Part shown: piece by piece, positions 1-10,380 of the stretch
How positions within the stretch are numbered: the stretch's first letter is position 1
Layout of the letters: the number at the start of each line of letters is the position of its first letter
Assembly (NCBI GenBank): GCA_903813345.2
Contig: CAIIXF020000006.1
Span: 33,641,524-33,705,523 of the forward strand
DNA length: 64,000 bases
From: Owenia fusiformis
Taxonomy: Eukaryota; Annelida; Polychaeta; Sabellida; Oweniidae
Direction of reading: 5' to 3'
Notes under the pieces: generated by a model
Seen by the model: only the letters and a program-made list of their open reading frames with translations
What the model was told of the DNA's origin: nothing
The model's database searches: none
Translations under genes and position numbers: made by a program

Positions 1-440
1 ATTAAATGTCGAACCACGATAATTATAAATAATTTAGGTGTTTTATCCTATGTGTTTAGGTACCCTTTTCATTCCGAAGTAGGTACTGTTTTATCCTCTT
101 TGTTTTAATTTCCTGTTTTATCCTCTTTGTTTTTAGTACCCGTTTCAACCCCCGTGTTTGCAAGTATCTGTTTCATCCTCTTTGTTTTAAGTACCTTTTC
201 CATCATCCGTGTTCTCAGAAGCACCTGTTAATCCTCCGCGTTCTTAAAAGAACCCGTTTTATCCCTCATGTTTTTAGATACCTGTTTTTTCCTCTGTGTT
301 TTAAGTACCCGTTTCATCCTCTGTAAATTTAAATACCTGTTTTAAGTACCCTTTTCATTCTCCATATTGTAGGTACTGTCTTCTGTGTACCTGTTTCATT
401 CTCCTCGTTTTAATGAACATTCTCATCCTTCATAAATATC
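1..440. repeat. Degenerate tandem repeat, about 27-30 bp period
   Basis: Repeated variants of a TACCTGTTTTATCCTC / TTTGTTTTAAG unit run from the window edge to about 440. Copies are diverged and of uneven length, so this is an old minisatellite. It is cut by the window start. No open frame is conserved across it. Confidence 0.7.
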
Positions 441-448
441 CTGATTTA

Positions 449-1217
449 GGGAACATGGGGCAAAACGGCCCTAAAAATTAAATTTAAATTAAAGTTATTT
501 TTGATGTTCCACTTTATTAATGGGTTGTGGTTTATATTTTCGAGTCTTTTATACTTGCCTAAGACTATCTGGTCAAAATTAATGTCAGGAGTGGGGCAAA
601 CGGCCCACCCTCTGCTACATGGCTTTTAAAACCAAGATTAATCAATTACAAGACTCGTCCGCACACATCTTATCTAAGACGTTTAAACCTTTGACAGATA
701 AAGCATTTTTACCCCCTTCCATAATTCTAATCATTCGAAATGTGTCGGAAGGAAATAAGGTACAAATCAAATGTTAAAATCGTTACATTTGACAATCAAT
801 TATTCTTGTACAATAAGATTTTTGTATGTCATAACCTATGTGGGCCGTTTTATCCCAGAGACATGTGAATTTTCAAATAGACGGCATTTAATTTACCCAA
901 TATTTGAAGCTCGAAATTTTCACAAATAAAGAATAAATATGCATAATCTATGTAAAATGTCAATTCAAAACGATATTCTATTGTAGCCGGATTTTTTGGT
1001 GATTCTCGTGGGAGGGGTAATTTGCAAAAAAGAAAGTGAAAAGTAGAATTACCTCTTACGTAAGACGAGACGCTGCTAGGTTAAAAAAGGGCGGTCGAGA
1101 AGGTGGCGGAAATTTCAAATTTCGATTATTTGACTTTTGAAGAACCAACTTTTTACAGTTCAAAAGATATTTCGATGGGCCATTTTGCCCCACAGGGCCG
1201 TTTTGCCCCATGTTCCC
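449..1217. mobile_element. Non-autonomous DNA transposon with about 23-bp TIRs
   Basis: The left end GGGAACATGGGGCAAAACGG is matched by its reverse complement at 1195-1217, giving a 769-bp element. TTA flanks both ends (446-448 and 1218-1220) and fits a 3-bp target duplication. Degenerate copies of the same GGGGCAAACGGCCC motif recur inside, near 593 and 841. No transposase frame is present. A TTA duplication would suit a PIF/Harbinger-type origin, but that is inference. Confidence 0.75.
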
Positions 1218-1819
1218 TTACTGTTTTTCACTGATGACTTGAAATTATAAAATTGATGAAGGTTATCCATTTTACTATGAATCTAAATATAGCCATTCAC
1301 TCTTTTGTCAATTATAGAATGCATATTATTTTAAATAGTGTATTTTTATTGACTGGAATTCGATATACATTTTATCATGTCTAGCTATGTGTGAACATTA
1401 GATAATTGAGATTTATAATTCCATTGCTTCCAATAACGTTGACATAATCAAGAGATAATTACATTGTACAATGATACAAATGATTAGCTTGATATTTTCC
1501 AGTTGGGATGACTACCTGTTAAAGAGGACAATGGGCATGGAATCTAAGAAATGAACATTATCACAGAGTGGTTTCCAGATGTAGACGCCATTAATGAGGA
1601 ATCTTCAGATATATACGTCACTACCTACAGATTGTTCGGTACACTATGTCATCACAGAGGGGTATTTTTAAATATTAAGTCATCACAAAGTGGCACCTTA
1701 ACACTACGTATGTCATTACAAGTTTAATCTAGACATCAGCACCATTACATAGTATTCCTCAGAGGTATCCACTAACATTAAAGTTATTACAGGATTTTTT
1801 TCACAAATACATCATCAGA
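1218..1819. other. Unassigned AT-rich stretch
   Basis: No convincing gene. From about 1500 there are weakly repeated phrases around CATCA and CACAGAG (roughly 45-60 bp apart) that look like decayed copies of the 57-bp satellite that follows. Confidence 0.5.
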
Positions 1820-1978
1820 CATAAAAAAGATCATAGAGGGATTTTAAATTGAAAACATCATAGAGGGATCTTTATATGAAAAGATCATCATAGAGGGATT
1901 TTTAATTGAAAATATCATAATGGGATCTTTATTTGAAAAGGTCATCATAGAGGGATTTTAAATTGAAAATATCATAAT
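1820..1978. repeat. 57-bp satellite, left fragment (about 2.7 copies)
   Basis: The same 57-bp unit (GGATCTTTATATGAAAAGGT ... ATTGAAAATATCATAAT) found at 4706-5630. It is separated from the main array by the foldback element at 1979-4705, so one array was split by an insertion. Confidence 0.85.
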
Positions 1979-4705
1979 TAGGCCATCAGCTTCACCCCAA
2001 AATTTAGGTTATCGGTACCAAGTTAGGGGAATAAGCCTCATTGTGATTTTTGGCAAGTTAAATATCTCTAGAGTAAAAAATTATATGATAGCATTGCAGA
2101 AGTGGCAGCTAAATGGGTGTAATCACCCATTTTTCAAAATGGCCGTCCGTGCGCTTGCTGCCAAATAAACGAAGTTATATCTAAGCATACTGAGACAAAA
2201 ACAGTGATTTTGAGGTCTATTTCGGGGTTTTAGGGGTCAAGGATTTCATTTAAGTCAAAATCTAAGTCATCAAAGAATTGGAAATCCAAGATGGCCGCCA
2301 AAATGGATGTCAAAACAAATATGTCACTATTGATATAGGCTCAAAAGCTCAAAGAACGGTTACAAAGTGACTTTGGAGACCATGAAAAGGTTTTAGAGGC
2401 TAGGGATTTTATTTGTGTCCAAATCTAAGTAATCAAAGAACTACTTTACATAGAAATCCAAAATGGCCACCAAAATGGGTGTCAAAATGAATACGTAACT
2501 ATTTCTGTAAACTCAAAAAACGGTTAAAATCTGCTTTTGCAGACCATGGTAAAGTTTTAGAGTATAAGGTTTTAGAGGTTAAGGATTCCATTCATGTGTA
2601 AATTGAAGTGATAAATAAATAAATATATATACATATGTACACCCCTATCTTTAAGCATTAATGAAGGATGTTGGCTGGTGATTATGGTATCTTCCAAGGA
2701 CAAGTGGTCGAGGTTCGTTCAAATAGTCGTTTGTCCATCATCAGTAGGTCACCCTCATAAGGTTTCTGGGTGTTAAGAATAATACCTGATTTCATTGGTC
2801 AATACCATTGTTAAGAATAACATGTGATTTGATTGGCCATTACCACATTCACATGGAGCATGACTCAACCATCTAACCTATTTCCTTTATTGCCATCTTG
2901 AAGTTCACAGGCTGCAGACCTAGTTCTCTCAACATGATGTTCCGAGAAGACATTGGAAGCCTCTAAAGCCTACATGCACTGGAAAGTGTCTCACCTTCCA
3001 CCCTTTACACTGTTTACACCTTACTTTGTCAATGAGGTCTTCATACTCGGCACTCTTCAGTCCATCCGAGATATTATCTTCTGTGTAATTGTAGACTTGG
3101 ATTGAATTTGTTCTTTCTTCACAGAAACTGGATAAAAACTGGTTGTAAGGAATCTCTTTACATGTTAACCTCTTGCCATTTGGTGTCAACCCAATTGAAG
3201 TGACCCGCAGCACTTTATTATATCACCATTCACCAGGCCATTGCAAAGTGCTTAAGATATGATCTAGGGACCAATTGCAGTTCGAAGCATGCATCAGATT
3301 CCTCTTTTTCTCATGTCTTTAGGTTTAAATGAGTTGCTTGAGGTGAAGAGCCTCTTCAACGGCCTGTTGTTATAATGAAATGTACAGAGTATTCTTTTGT
3401 ATACCACTCAGCTGAAAAGATTCCTGGGATTGCACTACATACATCTCATCTTCTCCCATGTCTCCAAGCAGCTTAAAATCCGTTATGGTCTAGGGAATGA
3501 CTTGGTCATAACATTAATGTCCATAAAGGATCGACAAGAAGGATGTCTTGTATTATCATTCCCTTTGAGACCTCCATATTAGGACTCTTCTGCTTTCACA
3601 AACCTGCAGTTCATCGTTTTGATGAAGAGAGTACAATTGAGATGGTACATCCCATCAGGGCTATCTTTGCTTGATATCCAAATGAGTATGTTCCAAAATT
3701 AATTATTCCTTTTCTGCAGCCATTTTGGTTGCCATCCTGAATATCCAAATAAAAGAATTATTTGATGACTTAAAGTTCTCAACCATTGAAACCTAGCCAT
3801 TGACTTAAAATTCTCGACCATTGAAACCTAGACATGGTCTCCAAAATCACTTTGTAACTGTTCATTTAGCTTATATTAATGGTAACTTATTCATTTTGGC
3901 AGCCATCTTGGATTTCCACATCAAGTTATTCTTTGAAAAATAAGACAATAAAATCATTGATCCCCAAACCCTTTCATGATCTACAAAACTACATTTTAGC
4001 TATTCTTCGAGCTTATATTAATAGTTACATGTTCGTTTTGGCACCCATATTGGCGGCCATTTTGGTTTTCTATGAAAAGTGATTACTTAGACTAAAATGA
4101 AGCATAAGTGAAATCATTAACCCCTTAAAACCCTTTCATGATCTATAAAATTGCTTTTTATCTGTTCCTTGAGCATGTATCAATACATGTAGTTACATAT
4201 TCCTTTTGGCACCTATTTTGGCGGCCATCTTGGATTTACATATAAGGTAATCCTTTGATGACATAGATTTAGACATGAATAAAATCCTTAGACTTGAAAA
4301 CCTCTTCTAAAACTCTTCAAAATCATTTTGAAACATTTTTAGCTTGTATCATTAGGTACATATTTGTTTTTGAACCAACTTTGGCGGCCATCTTGGATTT
4401 TCATATGAATTAATGTTTTGATGACTTGGATTTAGGCATAAACCGAATCAGTGACCCCTAAAACCCAGAATTAGACCCTAAAATTACTGATTTTGCCTCT
4501 CAGTATGCTTAGATATAACTTCTTTCATTTGGTAGCAAGCGTACCGGCGGCCATTTTGAAAAATGGGTGATAACACCCATTTAGCTGCCACTTCTGCAAT
4601 GCTATCACATATTTTCTTACTCTAGGGGTGTAGACCTGCCCAAAAATCACCATGGCCATTATTCCCCTAATTTGGTACCGACCAACCCCCCAGGCTGATC
4701 GCCTA
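1979..4705. mobile_element. 2.7-kb foldback element with long repeated arms, inserted in the satellite
   Basis: The ends read TAGGC...GCCTA. The terminal 230 bp are inverted copies of each other, including a shared block ending in AAAATGGCCG and a block with TCTAAGCATACTGAGA. Each arm then carries about 160-bp subrepeats (two in the left arm to about 2600, about four in the right from about 3720), each with an 'ATGGCCGCCAAAATGG'-like core. AAT flanks both ends (1976-1978, 4706-4708). Removing the element restores a continuous satellite unit. The centre, about 2620-3700, is single copy. No recognisable transposase. Confidence 0.85.
2929..3213 (-). CDS. Hypothetical 94-codon frame in the foldback element core
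   Basis: An open frame in the unique centre of the foldback element, with a C-x2-C pair near its C-terminus (CKQCKGW). I do not recognise it. It has no clear splice partners, and the opposite-strand frame at 3397-3582 is no more convincing. It could be a remnant of the element's own protein, a captured host fragment, or chance. Confidence 0.2.
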   Translation of the reverse strand: MLRVTSIGLTPNGKRLTCKEIPYNQFLSSFCEERTNSIQVYNYTEDNISDGLKSAEYEDLIDKVRCKQCKGWKVRHFPVHVGFRGFQCLLGTSC

Positions 4706-5632
4706 AATAGGATCTTTATATGAAAAGGTCATCATAGAGGGATTTTAAATTGAAAACATCATAATGGGATCTTTATATGAAAAGGTCATCATAGAGGAAT
4801 TTTAAATTGAAAATATCATAATAGGATCTTTATATGAAAAGGTAATCACAGAGGGATTTTAAATTGAAAACATCATAATGGGATCTTTATATGAAAAGGT
4901 CATCATAGAGGGATTTTAAATTGAAAATATCATAATGGGATCTTTATATGAAAAGGTCATCATAGAGGGATTTTAAATTGAAAATATCATAATAGGATCT
5001 TTATATGAAAAAGTCATCATAGAGGGATTTTAAATTGAAAATATCAGAATGGGATCTTTATATGAAAAGGTCATCATAGAGGGATTTTAAATTGAAAATA
5101 TCATAATAGGATCTTTATATGAAAAGGTCATCATAGAGGGATTTTAAATTGAAAATATCAGAATGGGATCTTTATATGAAAAGGTCATCATAGAGGGATT
5201 TTAAATTGAAAATATCATAATAGGATCTTTATATGAAAAGGTCATCATAGAGGGATTTTAAATTGAAAATATCATAATAGGATCTTTATATGAAAAGGTA
5301 ATCACAGAGGGATTTTAAATTGAAAACATCATAATGGGATCTTTATATGAAAAGGTCATCATAGAGGGATTTTAAATTGAAAATATCATAATGGGATCTT
5401 TATATGAAAAGGTCATCATAGAGGGATTTTAAATTGAAAATATCATAATAGGATCTTTATATGAAAAAGTCATCATAGAGGGATTTTAAATTGAAAATAT
5501 CAGAATGGGATCTTTATATGAAAAGGTCATCATAGAGGGATTTTAAATTGAAAATATCATAATAGGATCTTTATATGAAAAGGTCATCATAGAGGGATTT
5601 TAATTTGAAAATATCAGAATGGGATCTTTACA
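4706..5632. repeat. 57-bp satellite, main array (about 16 copies) with 456-bp higher-order repeat
   Basis: Tandem 57-bp units vary at few positions (ATAATGGG / ATAATAGG / AGAATGGG, and GGTAATCACA instead of GGTCATCATA). The GGTAATCACA variant occurs at about 4841 and 5297, exactly 456 bp (8 x 57) apart. The order of variants after each is the same, so a block of eight units was duplicated recently. Confidence 0.9.
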
Positions 5633-5935
5633 TTATATATTATATTAAAGAATTTCCAAGAAATAAAACAGTAATGTAAAACATCTTGTTTCTTAATCAT
5701 ATACATATTATATCATGTTGTACAAATACTCATATGAGCAATCAAAAAATATATAGATATAACTTCATAATAACAAAAGGACAATGTTCACGATCATTAA
5801 ACTGTATACAATATTGGAGTCTGGTGAACAGCCCCACAAAACTGCCAAATTAGCTCATCTTAAAATGGAACTGTGCAAAATTAGTTAGTTACCATAGTAG
5901 GAAAAAGTTTACTCAAAGTGAATAGAATTACCAAG
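5633..5935. other. AT-rich spacer
   Basis: Non-coding stretch between two satellites. The last 50 bp contain the first decayed units of the 50-bp repeat. Confidence 0.5.
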
Positions 5936-6560
5936 TTCACTCAATGTGAACAAGTTGACTCAAAACAAAAGGATTTACAAGTAAGTTCACTCAATGTAAA
6001 CAAGTTGACTCAAAACAAATAGATTTACAAGCAAGTTGATTCAATGTGAACAAATTGCCTCAAAGCAGATTTACAAGTAAGTTCACTCAATGTGAACAAG
6101 TTGACTCAAAACAAAATGATTTACAAGTATGTTCACTCAAGTTGAACAAGTTGACTCAAAACAAAAGGATTTTCAAGTAAGTTCACTCAAGTTGAACAAG
6201 TTGACTCAAAACAAAAGGATTTACAAGTAAGTTCACTCAAGTTGAACAAGTGGACTCAAAACAAAAGGATTTACAAGTAAGTTCACTCAAGTTGAACAAG
6301 TTGACTCAAAACAAAAGGATTTACAAGTAAGTTCACTCAAGTTGAACAAGTTGACTCAAAACAAAAGGATTTACAAGTAAATTCACTCAAGTTGAACAAG
6401 TTGACTCAAAACAAAAGGATTTACAAGTAAGTTCACTCAAGTTGAACAAGTTGACTCAAAACAAAAGGATTTACAAGTAAGTTCACTCAAGTTGAACAAA
6501 TTGACTCAAAACAAAAGGATTTACAAGTAAGTTCACTCAAGTTGAACAAGTTGACTCAAC
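5936..6560. repeat. 50-bp satellite (about 12-13 copies)
   Basis: The unit contains GTTCACTCAAGTTGAACAAG followed by TTGACTCAAAACAAAAGGAT and TTACAAGTAA. The left copies are diverged and of uneven length; the right eight are nearly identical, suggesting expansion from the right. Each unit has a near-palindrome, GTTCACTCAAGTTGAAC. Confidence 0.9.
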
Positions 6561-7872
6561 AATGTCAACATGTTTAGTTCAGGTAAATTCTAGAAAACAG
6601 TCACACAAAGACCACCAAAATGTCTCAAACTGAGATGGTGCATTTCACATGAGTCAATCACCTAATTTTAGAACTGTGTTAAATTGTGTTCTCCCCTCCA
6701 AATGTTTGGCAACACTCACCATTGGGTAGTCTGTTTATGTTTGAAATTTAACTTGTTTCCCACACTGGTATTGCCAAAGTTTTTGAGAGGAGTGTGCACT
6801 ACTGTTACACCATTACACTAAATCTATAAAATTTCAAAACACCATGCACTGAGGATATGCTATTATTGACACATTTTCACTTCATCTTCAAACTTTATCC
6901 TATTTAACTGCCTAACAAGACTACTGGCTTGAATTAAAGTGATTTGAAAAGACTAGAGGGATAGTTTTCACACAGGACAACATTGAACAATCAGGCAAAA
7001 GTCCAATTCCCTTACATATTATTTCAAATGAGAATTTTATATATGCATGAACTTTACCTAAAATCCTAACTGGTCTTCTGCACTTCTTATTATACAAATA
7101 GAGAGTTCATTAATGGCCATAATAGCATGTACTGCAATTTCACTGGAATTCTCATTTCAATTTGGTTAATTCATATTTTTTTCATTTTTGTGAAGGTGTA
7201 TTATGAAAAACACTCGATTTTATTTCATTCCAATATTTTGTTTTTGAAAAGGATACAGTATCTTGTGCATGGTGTTCTTTTCTGCATGGATTGCCGACCA
7301 TTTAGACACATTTGAATAAACATCCCAGGTCAACCATATAGCCACAGTACAGTATGCTGCACAGAGCCAAAAATATACTTTCATTTACATGTTACATTTA
7401 CCTCCTTGTTGCTTTTCTTGTGGCTATGTAGTACTGTGCAGGTAGATACCTATTTATGTATCATCTTGAATTAAATAAGGGACCAGTCATTATAACTTTG
7501 CACATGGGGACTTATTATTTTCAATCATTGAATCTTGTAAAAATAGTCCATCCATTCGGCATAGATTCAGATAGGAGTGTTAGACACCAAATGTTTTTTC
7601 TCCTTATCCACATGGTCCTTATCCACATGCATGGCCCTAGGAAAGAATTCCTTAACTCTAAATGGGTCTCCCAAGAATCTTAAGGAAGGTCCCCACCTCC
7701 TGGTATTTTTAAACATATCACCAAAATAACTTTATTTTCAGTTTGATTTTTGCAAACAATTTTGATTAAATAACAACCATAAATAGGAAATCAGTACACT
7801 AAAGTAAGGATACAAATGAAACAATAGGAATACAATGTATATAATTGCTGTAGAAAATAATGAATTGATATA
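6561..7872. other. Intergenic, nothing recognised
   Basis: AT-rich DNA with only short chance reading frames (for example 7127-7315 and 7456-7683) that lack domains, splice context or composition typical of coding sequence. Confidence 0.5.
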
Positions 7873-7932
7873 TTGGGAATTAATTACCCAATAACTTATA
7901 TCATACAGACAGAGGACCAATATTGGATAAAA

Positions 7933-8252
7933 ATGAAACAGTTTGTGAAGAAATTTCTGCTAATATGTCTTGTTATATGCTTGATCCTGGCATTAGCTAA
8001 CATTTTAATACCAATGATGAACATTACAAAGGAAATTAGCCATTCGTTTTTAAATCCTTAGAAAATACTGACAATGAAAATGCCTTTCAAATGGCAGATA
8101 TTGTTGAAGGAATCCAACTGAATGAAAATGACGAAGAAACTACAACAGTGCCAAGTCTGAAAACACTTGATACGATCTTGAATAAAAAGTCTGGAGCTAA
8201 AAGCATTAAATTATATAACATGAAAAGAACGAAACATATTGGGGACTAAGAG
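7933..8252 (+). pseudogene. Frameshifted short type II membrane-protein-like frame
   Basis: From the ATG at 7933 the frame gives a short basic N-terminus, then a strong hydrophobic segment (FLLICLVICLILALANIL), then stops at 8059-8061. A second frame, open from just before that stop to a TAA near 8250, adds about 60 polar, acidic then basic residues. One missing base in the T5 run at about 8049-8053 would join the two into one protein of about 105 residues. Basic start, single membrane anchor and stem-like tail resemble the first exon of a Golgi type II enzyme, but no catalytic domain follows. It could be a real first exon with a sequencing error, a pseudogene or chance. Confidence 0.35.
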
Positions 8253-9426
8253 CATTAACATTTACCACAGATAATATTCTTAAACAACAACACGGCACAA
8301 TGCATCAAACCAATTAGATCTGGTCAAGAGGAGAGACAAGTATTGTCCTTCAATTTTGTGATTAAGAATAACCATAACTGTCCACTACACTCAAAGAGCT
8401 TCAAAGCATACAGGTGGAGGAGTGAAATATATAAATACTGTGATGCCTGCTGATGATGCATTGAAGGACTCTCACCTGTTTCTCTTTGACACTAACCACT
8501 GTTTGATGTACCCCCCCCCCCCCGATGAAACTGTAGTGAAGCTTCACTGATGTTTACATGAAGACTTTTCAAACAAAGCTCACTTTCAACTGTTACATAA
8601 TGGGTTCCTTATGGACAAATGATAATGCTTAGAAGGGGTCTAAATCGCCAATATACATGTATGACTGCATTACGCTTTAACAATAATATAAGATGTGCAC
8701 CCCAGAATGCACTTAAAGACTCCATAGAAAGCAATGTTCACAATTAAATTAAACTGGACATTAACAAGATTCAATGATGTTTTAACAATAAGTAACGACC
8801 TCGTGGAAGCTACATAAAGAGGATATACCACTTCATGCATACAATTGTCACAGAGACAATAAAGCTTATGTTCACTATATTCCCAATGAACAAGAAATGG
8901 GTCTAAGATTTACTGAAAGTTATCAGCCTTTGACAATTCCATAAATCACCTACTCTAAACCCAATTTTAAAATACCATTCTAAGCCAGCTAATTCAAAGC
9001 ATTTCTTTCCTAGACATTACAAAGTGGTTGATCTCCTGGCCTTTCCAGATTCAACATACATATTATTATGATTTTGTGTATTTATTGAATACTGTATCGT
9101 ATCTCTTCATTACATTTTGGTTTGTAAAACATGCCATATTCTGATACTTCATTCAAGGGAACAACTATATATCACATACTCCCATGCCTTCTAAATGATC
9201 TAATAAAGATCTAATAACAGCAGTTATTCAGGGAGTGCATCAGCTTAATAGTGCATTAGCTTTAAAACTTTACAAATTGATATCTTTTGGGAAAAATAAC
9301 AAACCAAGTCTTGGTATAATATATTATTTTATCATATGATATGGCAATACAATTGATATTAGTATAATTAGTGCTATTGGTGATTCCCCACATATGAGTG
9401 TGATTTAGTTGACATCACTTTCAATG
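8253..9426. other. Intergenic, nothing recognised
   Basis: No supported gene. Contains a C14 homopolymer near 8511-8524. Confidence 0.5.
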
Positions 9427-9883
9427 CCATATGGAAATAACGCAGATGCGAGTAGGTAGTTACCAGATTCACCACCAGGTGGCTCGTTCGGGTCAGATAG
9501 CATGGCGGGTATAGTAGAAAGTTCCCTTTAACTTAAATTACATCTATTTGCGTGGTTCAGTTTTCATATAACCCTTATGTATCTAATAGGTATGCAAATT
9601 AAAATATGTCCAGTAAAAGAAAATGTTATCTGTCCAATATAAGAGAAGATAATTCACTTTTTGTGATTTTGTAACATGGGGTCTATGGGGAATCAACCCG
9701 AACAAGAAGTCACATTTTCAAAAAAAACTAAATTTTCAAAGTTGATAGACAATTTTCGAAACCATATTTCTAGATGCACTTTTACATGCAGATTTCAAAT
9801 ATGAGATCACTTTGACTGAATTTTGAATATTTAATGACGTAAATCAAGATTATTTCTACTCGCATCTAGTCTATTCCATATGG
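9427..9883. mobile_element. MITE, CCATATGG termini
   Basis: CCATATGGAA at the left and its complement at the right (9874-9883) open an inverted repeat that also covers GATGCGAGTAG / CTACTCGCATC. ATG flanks both sides and may be the target duplication. No coding capacity. A fragment of the same terminal sequence (TATTTCTACTCGCATCTAGT) recurs at about 49757. Confidence 0.7.
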
Positions 9884-9891
9884 ATGCAGAT

Positions 9892-10380
9892 CACTGGTCA
9901 ACAGCAGGATGACGCTTACTGGAGTTTACGTATCATCCAAGATGGTAGACAAAATTTGTTTGATATTGATACACCTTTGATGTCACTAATTGAAATAAAA
10001 TCTGGATTCAAAATAATTTGTTATGCAAACTAATAAAGTTATGATTGTAAACAACTTCAAAGAACAGCTTAGGATGATACTTACTCAAATTACATTTTCG
10101 ACAGTGATAATACTGACTCAGTGAATGACAGTTGATACTATTTGTATGAGAAGAATGTATTGATTTAACTTCATCAATGGTGAATAGTACATTATAATTA
10201 TGAGTGTTATCATCCATTTGAGATTACGTCTATTAGTCTGCATTGCAAAATATTTGGAATCCATGTTTTACTTGGTTTAGTTCAAATCCAAGGTTTATTG
10301 ATTGGATATCAAACAAATCTTGTCCACCATCCTGGATGATACTAACTCCAGTTAGTGTCATCCTCCTGGGCACCAGTGGT
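9892..10380. mobile_element. MITE of about 490 bp with about 90-bp TIRs
   Basis: The left arm (CACTGGT...CAGGATGACGCTTACTGGAG...ATCATCCAAGATGG) is repeated inverted at 10290-10380. It starts only 8 bp after the preceding MITE, so the two sit back to back. The frame at 10008-10217 is not supported as a gene. Confidence 0.7.

Noticed and set aside
4706-6560. CRISPR-like regular arrays
   Set aside because: The 57-bp and 50-bp units are contiguous tandem copies with no variable spacers, in a eukaryotic genome. They are satellites.
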